The position numbers and the translations under genes are program-made. The notes under the pieces were generated by a model. That model had not been told where the DNA came from, ran no database searches, and was given only the letters and a program-made list of their open reading frames with translations. From JADJPO01 sp963825645 (lineage in GTDB: Bacteria > Actinomycetota > Actinomycetes > Actinomycetales > Kineosporiaceae), in the NCBI GenBank assembly GCA_963825645.1, contig CAWGTT010000001.1, forward strand, positions 1 to 64,000: a stretch of DNA of 64,000 nt, read 5' to 3'. This document shows, piece by piece, positions 48,463 through 56,917 of this stretch; the first letter of the stretch is position 1; every line of letters begins with the position of its first letter.

Positions 48463-49167
48463 ATGGCGAGTGCGCTCACTGTCGACGTCCTCGACGCCAC
48501 GGGCACGACGACCGGTTCGGTCGACCTGCCTGCGGAGGTCTTCGACGTCCAGACCAACGTCCCGCTGATCCACCAGGTCGTCGTCGCTCAACTGGCGGCC
48601 GCGCGCCAGGGCACCCACGACACCAAGAGCCGAGGCGACGTCCGAGGCGGTGGCCGCAAGCCGTACAAGCAGAAGGGCACCGGCCGGGCCCGGCAGGGCT
48701 CGATCCGGGCGCCGCAGTTCACCGGCGGTGGCGTGGTGCACGGCCCGACACCGCGTGACTACGCCCAGCGGACCCCGAAGAAGATGAAGGCCGCCGCGCT
48801 GCGCGGTGCGCTCTCCGACCGGGCCCGACACGGCCGGGTGCAGGTGGTGTCGTCTCTCGTCTCGGGCGACGCGCCGTCCACCAAGGCGGCTGCCGCGGCC
48901 CTGGCCGCGATCAGCGACCGCGAGCGTGTGCTCGTCGTCCTCGAACGGGGCGACGAGATCACCTGGAAGAGCCTGCGGAACGTGGGGCGGGTGCACCTGC
49001 TGGCCGTGGACCAGCTGAACACCTACGACGTGCTCTGCTCCGACGCGGTCATCTTCACCGAGGGCGCGCTGTCGGCCCTGCTGGCCGGTCCGGCGCTGGG
49101 CAAGGGAGCGAAGGCGGTGGCGCGTGGCTCTGAGGTTGCCGCGGCCGGCGAGGAGGAGAGCACGTGA
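48463..49167 (+). CDS. rplD: 50S ribosomal protein L4
   Basis: 234 residues. The tunnel loop KSRGDVRGGGRKPYKQKGTGRAR and GGGVVHGPTPRDYAQRTPKKM are typical. The C-terminus has a short Ala/Glu extension. It lines the exit tunnel, where macrolide resistance changes occur; no unusual residue is evident. Its stop overlaps the rplW start. Confidence 0.97.
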   Translation: MASALTVDVLDATGTTTGSVDLPAEVFDVQTNVPLIHQVVVAQLAAARQGTHDTKSRGDVRGGGRKPYKQKGTGRARQGSIRAPQFTGGGVVHGPTPRDYAQRTPKKMKAAALRGALSDRARHGRVQVVSSLVSGDAPSTKAAAAALAAISDRERVLVVLERGDEITWKSLRNVGRVHLLAVDQLNTYDVLCSDAVIFTEGALSALLAGPALGKGAKAVARGSEVAAAGEEEST

Positions 49168-49475
49168 GCGTGGCCGGCAAGATCCACAAGAACCCTCGGG
49201 ACATCCTGTTCGCCCCGGTGGTGTCGGAGAAGAGCTACGGCCTGCTCGACCAGGGCAAGTACACGTTCCTGGTCGACCCGCGGGCGAACAAGACTGAGAT
49301 CCGCCAGGCGGTCGAGCAGGTGTTCGGGGTCAAGGTCTCCTCGGTGAACACCAGTAACCGTCAGGGCAAGGCACGCCGCACGCGGTTCGGGATGGGCCGG
49401 CGCAAGGACACCAAGCGCGCGATCGTCACCCTCTCCGAGGGCACCATCGACATCTTCGGCGGCCCGGCCGCCTGA
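49164..49475 (+). CDS. rplW: 50S ribosomal protein L23
   Basis: 103 residues from GTG overlapping the rplD stop (GTGA). DILFAPVVSEKSYGLLDQGKYTFLVDPRANKTEIRQAVEQVFGVKV is the family core. It sits at the tunnel exit as docking site for trigger factor and SRP. Confidence 0.97.
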   Translation: MSVAGKIHKNPRDILFAPVVSEKSYGLLDQGKYTFLVDPRANKTEIRQAVEQVFGVKVSSVNTSNRQGKARRTRFGMGRRKDTKRAIVTLSEGTIDIFGGPAA

Positions 49476-49522
49476 GGCGGCCATTTCGACGGCTGCGACC
49501 GACAACGAGGACTGAGAAGAAC

Positions 49523-50359
49523 ATGGGAATCCGTAAGTACAAGCCGACGACTCCGGGCCGCCGTGGCTCGTCGGTCGCCGACTTCGTCGAGGTCACCCGC
49601 TCGGAGCCGGAGAAGTCGCTGGTCCGCCCGCTGTCCAAGAAGGGCGGCCGCAACAACAGCGGCCAGATCACCACCCGTCACCAGGGCGGCGGACACAAAC
49701 GGGCCTACCGGCTGATCGATTTCCGTCGTCACGACAAGGACGGCGTGCCGGCCACCGTCGCGCACATCGAGTACGACCCGAACAGGACCGCACGGATCGC
49801 GTTGCTGCACTACGCGGACGGCGAGAAGCGCTACATCCTCGCTCCGAACAAGCTGCGCCAGGGCGATCGGATCGAGAATGGGCCGAGTGCCGACATCAAG
49901 CCCGGCAACTCCCTCGCGCTGCGCAACATCCCGGTGGGCACCGTGGTGCACGCCATCGAGCTGCGGCCCGGTGGCGGGGCGAAGATCGCACGCTCGGCAG
50001 GTGCCTCTGTGCAGCTCGTCGCCAAGGAGGGAACGCTTGCCCAGCTGCGGATGCCCTCCGGCGAGATCCGCAACGTCGACGTCCGCTGCCGCGCCACGGT
50101 GGGTGAGGTCGGCAACGCCGAGCAGTCGAACATCAACTGGGGCAAGGCCGGCCGCATGCGGTGGAAGGGCAAGCGCCCGACCGTCCGTGGTGTGGCGATG
50201 AATCCGATCGACCACCCGCACGGTGGCGGTGAGGGCAAGACCTCCGGCGGTCGGCACCCAGTCAGCCCGTGGGGCCAACCGGAGGGCCGGACCCGGCACT
50301 CGAAGAAGCCGAGCGACAAGATGATCGTCCGCCGCCGGCGCACCGGCAAGAAGCGCTGA
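49523..50359 (+). CDS. rplB: 50S ribosomal protein L2
   Basis: 278 residues. MGIRKYKPTTPGRRGSSV, GGRNNSGQITTRHQGGGHKR and the C-terminal GVAMNPIDHPHGGGEGKTSGGRHP loop with the conserved His near the peptidyl-transferase centre. It is required for subunit association. Confidence 0.98.
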   Translation: MGIRKYKPTTPGRRGSSVADFVEVTRSEPEKSLVRPLSKKGGRNNSGQITTRHQGGGHKRAYRLIDFRRHDKDGVPATVAHIEYDPNRTARIALLHYADGEKRYILAPNKLRQGDRIENGPSADIKPGNSLALRNIPVGTVVHAIELRPGGGAKIARSAGASVQLVAKEGTLAQLRMPSGEIRNVDVRCRATVGEVGNAEQSNINWGKAGRMRWKGKRPTVRGVAMNPIDHPHGGGEGKTSGGRHPVSPWGQPEGRTRHSKKPSDKMIVRRRRTGKKR

Positions 50360-50375
50360 TAGGAGAGGCGAAACC

Positions 50376-50657
50376 ATGCCGCGCAGCCTGAAGAAGGGCC
50401 CCTTCGTGGACGGCCACCTGATCAAGAAGGTGGAGGTCCAGAACGAGAAGGGGACCAAAAACGTGATCAAGACCTGGTCCCGTCGTTCCATGATCGTGCC
50501 GGAGATGCTCGGCCACACCCTTGCCGTCCACAACGGCAACAAGCACATACCGGTCTTCGTCACCGAGTCGATGATCGGTCACAAGCTGGGTGAGTTCTCA
50601 CCGACCCGAACCTTCCGCGGCCATGAGAAGGACGACCGCAAGGGACGCCGTCGCTGA
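50376..50657 (+). CDS. rpsS: 30S ribosomal protein S19
   Basis: 93 residues. MPRSLKKGPFVDGHL, RRSMIVPEMLGHTLAVHNG and LGEFSPTRTFRGH are typical. It binds S13 in the small-subunit head. Seventeen bases after rplB, with TAGGAGAGG as ribosome site. Confidence 0.97.
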   Translation: MPRSLKKGPFVDGHLIKKVEVQNEKGTKNVIKTWSRRSMIVPEMLGHTLAVHNGNKHIPVFVTESMIGHKLGEFSPTRTFRGHEKDDRKGRRR

Positions 50658-50710
50658 CGGCGGCACCGAGGACAACAGCGGCGACGCAGACAGTGTGAAG
50701 GGACTCTCGA

Positions 50711-51091
50711 ATGGAAGCCAAGGCGCAGGCACGCTACGTGCGTGTCACGCCCCGCAAGGCGCGCCGGGTCGTGGATCTGATCCGCGGCAAGCAGGCCGGC
50801 GAGGCCGTGGCGGTGCTCGAGTTCGCCCCGCAGGCGGCGAGCGAGACGGTGCGCAAGGTCGTGCAGAGCGCGATCGCCAACGCCCGCCAGGCTGCTGACC
50901 GGGCGTCGGCGCCGTTCGACGAGACCTCTCTCGTCGTGCGGGCGGCCTACGTCGACGAGGGCCCGACGATGAAGCGGTTCCGTCCCCGTGCTCAGGGTCG
51001 GGCCTACCGGATCAACAAGCGGACCAGTCACATAACGGTCGTGGTGGCTCCGTCACCCACTGCCGCCAGCACGAAGGGGAGGACCCGCTAG
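50711..51091 (+). CDS. rplV: 50S ribosomal protein L22
   Basis: 126 residues. ARYVRVTPRKARRVVDLIRGK at the start and the tunnel-constriction hairpin ending in the MKRFRPRAQGRAYRINKRTSHI segment. Its stop overlaps the GTG of rpsC (TAGTG). Confidence 0.97.
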   Translation: MEAKAQARYVRVTPRKARRVVDLIRGKQAGEAVAVLEFAPQAASETVRKVVQSAIANARQAADRASAPFDETSLVVRAAYVDEGPTMKRFRPRAQGRAYRINKRTSHITVVVAPSPTAASTKGRTR

Positions 51092-51951
51092 TGGGTCAGA
51101 AGGTCAACCCGCATGGGTTCCGCCTCGGCATCACCACCGAGCACAAGAGCCGGTGGTTCGCCGACAGCACCCGCGCCGGCCAGCGCTACCGCGACTACGT
51201 CAAGGAAGACGTCGAGATCCGCAAGCTCATGTCGAAGGGCATGGAGCGCGCCGGGATCAGCCGGGTGGAGATCGAGCGGACCCGTGACCGGGTCCGGGTC
51301 GACATCCACACGGCACGGCCGGGCATCGTCATCGGGCGCCGCGGCGCCGAGGCAGACCGGATTCGTAGCGAGCTGGAAAAGCTCACCGGCAAGCAGGTGC
51401 AGCTCAACATCCTCGAGGTGAAGAACCCCGAGATCGACGCCCAGCTGGTCGCCCAGGGCATCGCCGAGCAGCTGGCGAGCCGGGTCTCGTTCCGGCGCGC
51501 CATGCGCAAGGGCATGCAGTCCTCGCTTCGGGCCGGCGCCAAGGGGATTCGCGTGCAGTGCTCGGGTCGCCTGGGTGGCGCCGAGATGAGCCGTTCGGAG
51601 TTCTACCGCGAGGGGCGGGTGCCGTTGCACACGTTGCGCGCGAACATCGACTACGGCATCTACGAGGCTCGCACCACCTTCGGCAGGATCGGCGTGAAGG
51701 TCTGGATCTACAAGGGCGACGTGACCCAGCGCGAGCTGGCCCGGGAGCAGGCCGCTGCGCCGCGCGCGCCGCGTCGCGAGCGCGACGGTCGCGACGCGGG
51801 TGGCCGTGGGCAGCGTCCGCCCCGCCGTCGCGAGGCTCCGGCCTCCGGTGGCGACGTCCCGGCCGCGCAGCCCGCTGCCGCCCCACCGGCCGAGCCCGTA
51901 GCGGCCCCGGCGGAGTCCTCCACCGGCGCCGCGTCCGGAACGGAGGCCTGA
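51091..51951 (+). CDS. rpsC: 30S ribosomal protein S3
   Basis: 286 residues. MGQKVNPHGFRLGITTEHKSRWF, the KH domain (RPGIVIGRRGAEADRI) and GRLGGAEMSRSEFYREGRVPLHTLRANIDYG. A C-terminal Arg/Pro/Ala-rich tail of about 60 residues is longer than in E. coli but common in actinobacteria. It is part of the mRNA-entry helicase site. Confidence 0.97.
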   Translation: MGQKVNPHGFRLGITTEHKSRWFADSTRAGQRYRDYVKEDVEIRKLMSKGMERAGISRVEIERTRDRVRVDIHTARPGIVIGRRGAEADRIRSELEKLTGKQVQLNILEVKNPEIDAQLVAQGIAEQLASRVSFRRAMRKGMQSSLRAGAKGIRVQCSGRLGGAEMSRSEFYREGRVPLHTLRANIDYGIYEARTTFGRIGVKVWIYKGDVTQRELAREQAAAPRAPRRERDGRDAGGRGQRPPRRREAPASGGDVPAAQPAAAPPAEPVAAPAESSTGAASGTEA

Positions 51952-51954
51952 GTC

Positions 51955-52374
51955 ATGCTCATCCCTCGTCGGGTCAGGCACCGCAAGCAACATCACCCCT
52001 CGCGATCCGGAGCCGCCAAGGGTGGCACCGCTGTGGCGTTCGGGGAGTGGGGGATTCAGGCGGTGGAGCCGGCCTATGTGACCAACCGGCAGATCGAGTC
52101 GGCTCGTATCGCGATTACCCGGCACATCCGCCGTGGCGGCAAGGTCTGGATCAACATCTACCCGGACCGACCGCTGACCAAGAAGCCCGCCGAGACCCGG
52201 ATGGGTTCCGGTAAGGGCTCTCCGGAATGGTGGGTGGCGAACGTGAAGCCCGGCCGGGTGATGTTCGAGCTGTCGTTCCCCAACGAGAAGGTGGCCAGGG
52301 AGGCGCTGACCCGCGCTATCCACAAGCTGCCGATGAAGTGCCGGATCGTCCGGCGCGAGGGTGGTGAAGCGTGA
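51955..52374 (+). CDS. rplP: 50S ribosomal protein L16
   Basis: 139 residues. MLIPRRVRHRKQHHPSRSG, ARIAITRHIRRGGKVWINIYPD, KPAETRMGSGKGSPEWWVA: all family marks. It organises the A-site region of the 50S subunit. Its stop overlaps the rpmC start. Confidence 0.97.
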   Translation: MLIPRRVRHRKQHHPSRSGAAKGGTAVAFGEWGIQAVEPAYVTNRQIESARIAITRHIRRGGKVWINIYPDRPLTKKPAETRMGSGKGSPEWWVANVKPGRVMFELSFPNEKVAREALTRAIHKLPMKCRIVRREGGEA

Positions 52375-52607
52375 TGGCGGTCGGTTCGAAGGACCTCGCG
52401 GTCACCAACTTGCGTGGCTTCGACGACGAGCGTCTGGTCGAGGAGCTGCGTAAGGCCAAGGAGGAGCTGTTCAACCTCCGTTTCCAGTCCGCTACCGGAC
52501 AGCTGGAGAGCCACGGTCGGCTGCGTGCCGTGCGCCGGGACATCGCCCGGATCTACACGATCATGCGCGAGCGTGAGCTCGGCATCACCGAAGGACCTCA
52601 GGCATGA
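52374..52607 (+). CDS. rpmC: 50S ribosomal protein L29
   Basis: 77 residues from ATG 52374, which overlaps the rplP stop (TGATG); GTG 52371 is an alternative one codon earlier. The ELRKAKEELFNLRFQSATGQLE core forms the L29 helical hairpin at the tunnel exit. It ends in an ATGA overlap with rpsQ. Confidence 0.95.
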   Translation: MAVGSKDLAVTNLRGFDDERLVEELRKAKEELFNLRFQSATGQLESHGRLRAVRRDIARIYTIMRERELGITEGPQA

Positions 52608-52903
52608 GCCCAGAGACGAGCACAGAGATGAGCACCGAGGCAGCGTCGAGCTCCCGCGGCTACCGCAAGACCCGTCGTGGCTACGTGGTGAGCGACAAGA
52701 TGGACAAGACCGTCGTGGTCGAGGTCGAGGACCGGGTCAAACACCCGCTCTACGGCAAGGTCATCCGGCGGACCAGCAAGGTCAAGGCGCACGACGAGCA
52801 GAACCAGGCCGGTGTCGGTGACCTGGTTGTGATCGTCGAGACCCGCCCGCTGTCGGCCACCAAGCGCTGGCGGCTCAAGGACATCGTCGAGAAGGCCAAG
52901 TAG
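52604..52903 (+). CDS. rpsQ: 30S ribosomal protein S17
   Basis: 99 residues. RGYRKTRRGYVVSDKMDKTVVVEVEDRVKHPLYGKVIRRTSK is the OB-fold core. A roughly 18-residue Ser/Thr/Glu N-terminal extension is present; a later Met (MSTEAASS) is a possible alternative start. Last gene of the S10 set. Confidence 0.95.
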   Translation: MSPETSTEMSTEAASSSRGYRKTRRGYVVSDKMDKTVVVEVEDRVKHPLYGKVIRRTSKVKAHDEQNQAGVGDLVVIVETRPLSATKRWRLKDIVEKAK

Positions 52904-52930
52904 CACCCTTCTTCACCAAGGAGTTTCGAA

Positions 52931-53299
52931 GTGATCCAGCAGGAGTCGCGACTGCGCGTCGCCGACAACACCGGTGCAAAGGAGATCCTTTGCATCCGGG
53001 TGCTCGGCGGCTCCGGCCGCCGTTACGCCGGCATCGGCGACGTGATCGTGGCGACCGTCAAGGACGCCATCCCCGGCGGAAACGTCAAGAAGGGCGACGT
53101 CGTCAAGGCCGTCATCGTGCGCACGGCCAAGGAGAGGCGTCGGCCGGACGGCTCCTACATCCGCTTCGACGAGAACGCCGCGGTGATCCTGCGCCCCGAC
53201 GGCGACCCCCGCGGTACCCGCATCTTCGGCCCGGTCGGGCGTGAGCTGCGGGACAAGAAGTTCATGAAGATCATCTCACTGGCTCCGGAGGTGCTCTGA
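52931..53299 (+). CDS. rplN: 50S ribosomal protein L14
   Basis: 122 residues from GTG. IQQESRLRVADNTGAKEILCIRVLGGSGRRYAGIGDVIVATVK and PRGTRIFGPVGRELR are diagnostic. It sits at the subunit interface. First gene of the spc set. Confidence 0.98.
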   Translation: MIQQESRLRVADNTGAKEILCIRVLGGSGRRYAGIGDVIVATVKDAIPGGNVKKGDVVKAVIVRTAKERRRPDGSYIRFDENAAVILRPDGDPRGTRIFGPVGRELRDKKFMKIISLAPEVL

Positions 53300-53301
53300 A
53301 G

Positions 53302-53667
53302 ATGGCAGCGCAAAAGGGTCGGACCCGGATCAAGAAGGGCGACACCGTCCAGGTGATCGCCGGTTCGAGCGAGGACAAGGGCAAGCAGGGCAAAGTGATC
53401 GCCGTCTACCCGGAGACCCAGCGCGTGCTGGTCGAGGGAGTCAAACGGATCAAGAAGCACACCAAGACCGGCACCTCGGGCCGTGGTGCTCGTACGGGAG
53501 GGATCCTCACCCAGGAGGCGGCGATCCACCTCAGCAACGTGCAGCTGGTCGACCCGCAGTCGAAGAAGCCCACCAGGGTCGGCATCCGCACCGAGACAGT
53601 CGAGCGCGATGGCCGGGCCAAGACCGTACGAGTCCGGGTCGCGAAGCGCTCCGGTAAGGACATCTGA
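53302..53667 (+). CDS. rplX: 50S ribosomal protein L24
   Basis: 121 residues. The KOW motif IKKGDTVQVIAGSSEDKGKQGKV and the GGILTQEAAIHLSNVQLVDP segment identify it. It is an assembly initiator of the 50S subunit. Its stop overlaps the rplE start. Confidence 0.97.
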   Translation: MAAQKGRTRIKKGDTVQVIAGSSEDKGKQGKVIAVYPETQRVLVEGVKRIKKHTKTGTSGRGARTGGILTQEAAIHLSNVQLVDPQSKKPTRVGIRTETVERDGRAKTVRVRVAKRSGKDI

Positions 53668-54257
53668 TGAGTAGCCAGACGCTCGAGAAGAGCGAGAAGA
53701 AGCATGCCGCCGGCGAGCCGAGGCTCAAGGTGCGCTACCACGAGGCGATCGCGCCGTCCTTACGCAAGGAGTTCGGCTACGCCAACGTGATGCAGGTGCC
53801 CGGCCTGGTCAAGATCGTTGTCAACATGGGCGTCGGCGATGCTGCCAAGGACTCCAAGCTGATCGAGGGTGCGATCCGCGACCTGGCCGCGATCACCGGT
53901 CAGAAGCCGCAGGTGACCAAGGCCCGCAAGTCGATCGCCCAGTTCAAGCTCCGCGAAGGCATGCCGATCGGTGCTCACGTCACACTGCGGGGCAACCGGA
54001 TGTGGGAGTTCGCCGACCGGATGCTCTCCATCGCCCTGCCCCGCATCCGAGACTTCAGGGGCCTGTCGCCCAAGCAGTTCGACGGCCGCGGCAACTACAC
54101 CTTCGGCCTGACCGAGCAGTCGATGTTCCACGAGATCGACCAGGACCGGATCGACAGGGTCCGCGGTATGGACATCACCGTGGTGACCACCGCCACCACC
54201 GACGACGAAGGCCGGGCGCTGCTGCGCCAGCTCGGCTTCCCCTTCAAGGAGAACTGA
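53667..54257 (+). CDS. rplE: 50S ribosomal protein L5
   Basis: 196 residues. NVMQVPGLVKIVVNMGVGDAAKDSKL, PQVTKARKSIAQFKLREGMPIG, ALPRIRDFRGLSPKQFDGRGNYTFG are typical. It binds 5S rRNA. The first roughly 20 residues are a charged extension. Confidence 0.97.
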   Translation: MSSQTLEKSEKKHAAGEPRLKVRYHEAIAPSLRKEFGYANVMQVPGLVKIVVNMGVGDAAKDSKLIEGAIRDLAAITGQKPQVTKARKSIAQFKLREGMPIGAHVTLRGNRMWEFADRMLSIALPRIRDFRGLSPKQFDGRGNYTFGLTEQSMFHEIDQDRIDRVRGMDITVVTTATTDDEGRALLRQLGFPFKEN

Positions 54258-54258
54258 C

Positions 54259-54444
54259 GTGGCCAAGACCGCACTGATCAACAAGGCGAACCGCAAGCCG
54301 AAGTTCGCCGTCCGTGCCTACACCCGGTGCCAGCGCTGCGGGCGACCGCACTCGGTGTACCGCAAGTTCGGCCTGTGCCGCATCTGCCTGCGCGAGATGG
54401 CTCACCGGGGCGAGCTGCCCGGTCTGACCAAGAGCAGCTGGTGA
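54259..54444 (+). CDS. rpsN: 30S ribosomal protein S14, zinc type
   Basis: 61 residues from GTG. MAKTALINKANRKPKFAVRAYTRC contains the first Cys of a four-Cys zinc site (CQRC...CRIC). The protein is the short type Z paralogue, the form expected in the spc operon. An unusual small gene follows before rpsH. Confidence 0.97.
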   Translation: MAKTALINKANRKPKFAVRAYTRCQRCGRPHSVYRKFGLCRICLREMAHRGELPGLTKSSW

Positions 54445-54450
54445 GCTGAG

Positions 54451-54705
54451 ATGGCCACTCTGGACATGGTGCGGCTGCGCAGCAAGTACCCCAACAGCGG
54501 CCGGATGACGGTCCGGTTCCCGATGCCGCTGATCGACGCCCCGATGGGGCCGGACCTCGACGTCGCGGTGGATGGGGCCGTGGATCAGGTACTGCGCGAG
54601 GCCCTCAAGGACACGTCCACCGATGCAACCGCTATGCCGCAGGTCGCCGAACCACGCTCTTCGGACGGCGAAACCCCGGCGGGGAAGGGCAGGCACGCCC
54701 AATGA
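54451..54705 (+). CDS. Unrecognised 84-residue protein inside the spc operon
   Basis: ATG 54451 is 6 bp after the rpsN stop, with GAGCTGAG as a modest ribosome site. The stop overlaps the rpsH ATG (ATGA), so the gene is packed like its neighbours. The first 50 residues (MATLDMVRLRSKYPNSGRMT, VRFPMPLIDAPMGPDLDVAVD, QVLREAL) could form a small domain. The last 30 are polar and probably disordered (DTSTDATAMPQVAEPRSSDGE...). GC content and third-position bias match the ribosomal genes. I know of no gene normally placed between rpsN and rpsH. It has no resemblance I can see to S14 or S8, and its function is unknown. Confidence 0.65.
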   Translation: MATLDMVRLRSKYPNSGRMTVRFPMPLIDAPMGPDLDVAVDGAVDQVLREALKDTSTDATAMPQVAEPRSSDGETPAGKGRHAQ

Positions 54706-55100
54706 CCATGACCGACCCGATCGCCGACATGCTCACTCGTCTGCGCAACGCGAACTCGGCCTATCACGACTCGGTCGAGATGCCGTACAGCAAGCTCAAG
54801 TCCCGCGTCGCCGAGATTCTGCAGGCGGAGGGCTACATCGCCTCCTGGGCCATGGGCGACGCCGAGGTGGGCAAGTCGCTGTCGATCACGCTGAAGTACG
54901 GCCCCAACCGGGAGCGCTCGATCGCCGGCATCCGGCGGATCAGCAAGCCCGGTCTGCGGGTGTACGCCAAGTCGACCAACCTGCCGCGAGTGCTCGGCGG
55001 TCTGGGGATCGCGATCCTGTCGACCTCCTCGGGACTGCTGACCGACCGGCAGGCCAACAAGAAGGGCGTGGGCGGGGAAGTCCTCGCCTACGTCTGGTGA
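54702..55100 (+). CDS. rpsH: 30S ribosomal protein S8
   Basis: 132 residues. TDPIADMLTRLRNANSAYHDSVEMPYSKLKSRVAEIL and KPGLRVYAKSTNLPRVLGGLGIAILSTS are diagnostic. It binds 16S rRNA and, in well-studied bacteria, represses the spc operon. Its start overlaps the 84-residue gene by 4 nt instead of following rpsN directly. Confidence 0.97.
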   Translation: MTMTDPIADMLTRLRNANSAYHDSVEMPYSKLKSRVAEILQAEGYIASWAMGDAEVGKSLSITLKYGPNRERSIAGIRRISKPGLRVYAKSTNLPRVLGGLGIAILSTSSGLLTDRQANKKGVGGEVLAYVW

Positions 55101-55122
55101 GCGGGAAGGAGAGCACCTAGCC

Positions 55123-55662
55123 ATGTCCCGCATCGGCAAGCTGCCCATCACGGTCCCCAGCGGGGTCGACGTGACGATCCAGGGACGCGATGTGACGGTG
55201 AAGGGCCCCAAGGGCGCCCTGTCCCACGCGGTCGCCGCCCCGATCAGTGTCGAGCTCACCGACGGCGCGCTGCGTGTCGCTCGACCCGACGACGAGCGCA
55301 TCTCGAAGGCGCTGCACGGCCTGACCCGCACCCTGATCTCCAACATGGTGACCGGGGTGACCGAGGGCTACGTGCGGAGGCTGGAGATCGTCGGCACCGG
55401 CTACCGCGTGCAGGCCAAGGGGCCGAACCTCGAGTTCGCGCTCGGCTACAGCCACCCGATCACCGTCGAGCCACCGGACGGCGTCAGCTTCGCCGTCGAG
55501 GGGCCGACCCGGTTCTCGGTCTCCGGCATCGACAAGCAGAAGGTCGGCGAGGTCGCCGCCAACCTGCGCAAGCTGCGCAAGCCCGACCCGTACAAGGGCA
55601 AGGGCGTGCGGTACGCCGGCGAGCAGATCCGGCGCAAGGTCGGGAAGGCAGGTAAGAAGTAA
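55123..55662 (+). CDS. rplF: 50S ribosomal protein L6
   Basis: 179 residues. MSRIGKLPITVPSGVDVTIQGRDVTVKGPKGALSH, RRLEIVGTGYRVQAKGPNLEF and the C-terminal PDPYKGKGVRYAGEQIRRKVGKAGKK. It lies near the sarcin-ricin loop. Its stop overlaps the rplR start (TAATG). Confidence 0.98.
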   Translation: MSRIGKLPITVPSGVDVTIQGRDVTVKGPKGALSHAVAAPISVELTDGALRVARPDDERISKALHGLTRTLISNMVTGVTEGYVRRLEIVGTGYRVQAKGPNLEFALGYSHPITVEPPDGVSFAVEGPTRFSVSGIDKQKVGEVAANLRKLRKPDPYKGKGVRYAGEQIRRKVGKAGKK

Positions 55663-56051
55663 TGGCGATCGGCATCAAGCGCAGCGGTGGAGGTGCCGGT
55701 AAGGGCTCCGACGCCGCGCGCAAGCGGCGTCACCTGCGGGTGCGCAAGCAGATCGTCGGGACCGCGCAGCGGCCTCGGCTCGTCGTGTCCCGTTCCACCC
55801 GGCACATCCTCGCCCAGGTCGTGGACGACTCGGTCGGCCGAACCCTGGTCTCCGCCTCGACCCTCGAGTCGGACCTTCGCTCGTCTGACGGCGACAAGAC
55901 GGCCAAGGCCAAGCGGGTCGGTGAGCTGGTCGCCGAGCGGGCCCGGCACGCCGGGGTGGCCTCGGTGGTCTTCGACCGCGGTGGCAACCGGTACCACGGG
56001 CGGGTGGCCGCAGTGGCCGACGGCGCCCGTGAAGGTGGGTTGGCTCTGTGA
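55662..56051 (+). CDS. rplR: 50S ribosomal protein L18
   Basis: 129 residues. RHLRVRKQIVGTAQRPRLVVSRSTRHILAQVVDD and VVFDRGGNRYHGRVAAVADGAREGGL are diagnostic. It binds 5S rRNA together with L5. Confidence 0.97.
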   Translation: MAIGIKRSGGGAGKGSDAARKRRHLRVRKQIVGTAQRPRLVVSRSTRHILAQVVDDSVGRTLVSASTLESDLRSSDGDKTAKAKRVGELVAERARHAGVASVVFDRGGNRYHGRVAAVADGAREGGLAL

Positions 56052-56085
56052 TCAGCGTGATGGTCTATTCGGGAAGGAACTTCTG

Positions 56086-56724
56086 ATGGCGGGACCCCAG
56101 CGCCGCGGTGGCGGCGCCGGAGCCGGTGCCGGGAGCACCGGCGACAGCTCGGGACGGCGTGAGCGCCGCGACCGGGACAACCGGCGCGATCGCGACGGCG
56201 GCGCGGACAAGACCGCCTTCGTCGAGCGAGTCGTGGCAATCAACCGCGTGGCCAAGGTGGTCAAAGGCGGTCGGCGGTTCAGCTTCACGGCGCTGGTCGT
56301 CGTCGGCGACGGGGACGGCACCGTCGGCGTCGGCTACGGGAAGGCCAAGGAGGTGCCCGCAGCGATCGCCAAGGGCGTCGAGGAGGCCAAGAAGCACTTC
56401 TTCAAGGTCCCCCGCATCCAGGGCACCATCCCGCACCCGATCCAGGGCGAGGCGGCCGCGGGCGTCGTCCTGCTCAAGCCGGCGTCGCCCGGTACCGGCG
56501 TCATCGCCGGTGGACCGGTCCGCGCGGTTCTGGAGTGCGCCGGGATCCACGACGTGCTGAGCAAGTCCCTCGGTTCGGACAATGCGATCAACGTCGTTCA
56601 CGCCACCGTGGCGGCACTGCGCGGACTGGAGCGGCCCGAAGCCGTCGCCGCGCGTCGTGGGTTGCCGATCGAGCACGTCGCGCCGGCCGCCCTGCTGCGG
56701 GCCCGCGCCGGGACCGGTGCATGA
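56086..56724 (+). CDS. rpsE: 30S ribosomal protein S5
   Basis: 212 residues from ATG 56086, chosen for GGGAAGGA 7 nt upstream; the same frame is open far upstream but that stretch overlaps rplR and is not S5. FVERVVAINRVAKVVKGGRRFSFTALVVVGDGDGTVGVGYGKAKEVP is the core. The N-terminus is Gly/Arg-rich. It is involved in decoding fidelity. Confidence 0.97.
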   Translation: MAGPQRRGGGAGAGAGSTGDSSGRRERRDRDNRRDRDGGADKTAFVERVVAINRVAKVVKGGRRFSFTALVVVGDGDGTVGVGYGKAKEVPAAIAKGVEEAKKHFFKVPRIQGTIPHPIQGEAAAGVVLLKPASPGTGVIAGGPVRAVLECAGIHDVLSKSLGSDNAINVVHATVAALRGLERPEAVAARRGLPIEHVAPAALLRARAGTGA

Positions 56725-56915
56725 TGGCCGGGGCCAAGAGGCTGCGCGTGACGCAGGTACGCTCCAAGATCGGTGGACTCCAGGAACACCGTGACACACT
56801 GCGCTCGTTGGGCCTGAAGCGGATCGGCGACGTGGTCGAGAAGGAGGACCGTCCCGAGTTCCGGGGGATGGTCAAGGCGGTGCGCCACCTGGTCACCGTC
56901 GAGGAGGTTGACTGA
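56721..56915 (+). CDS. rpmD: 50S ribosomal protein L30
   Basis: 64 residues from ATG 56721 (ATGA overlap with rpsE); ATG 56724 is an equal alternative. RLRVTQVRSKIGGLQEHRDTLRSLGLKRIGDVVEKED is the complete family pattern. Confidence 0.95.
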   Translation: MMAGAKRLRVTQVRSKIGGLQEHRDTLRSLGLKRIGDVVEKEDRPEFRGMVKAVRHLVTVEEVD

Positions 56916-56917
56916 CG

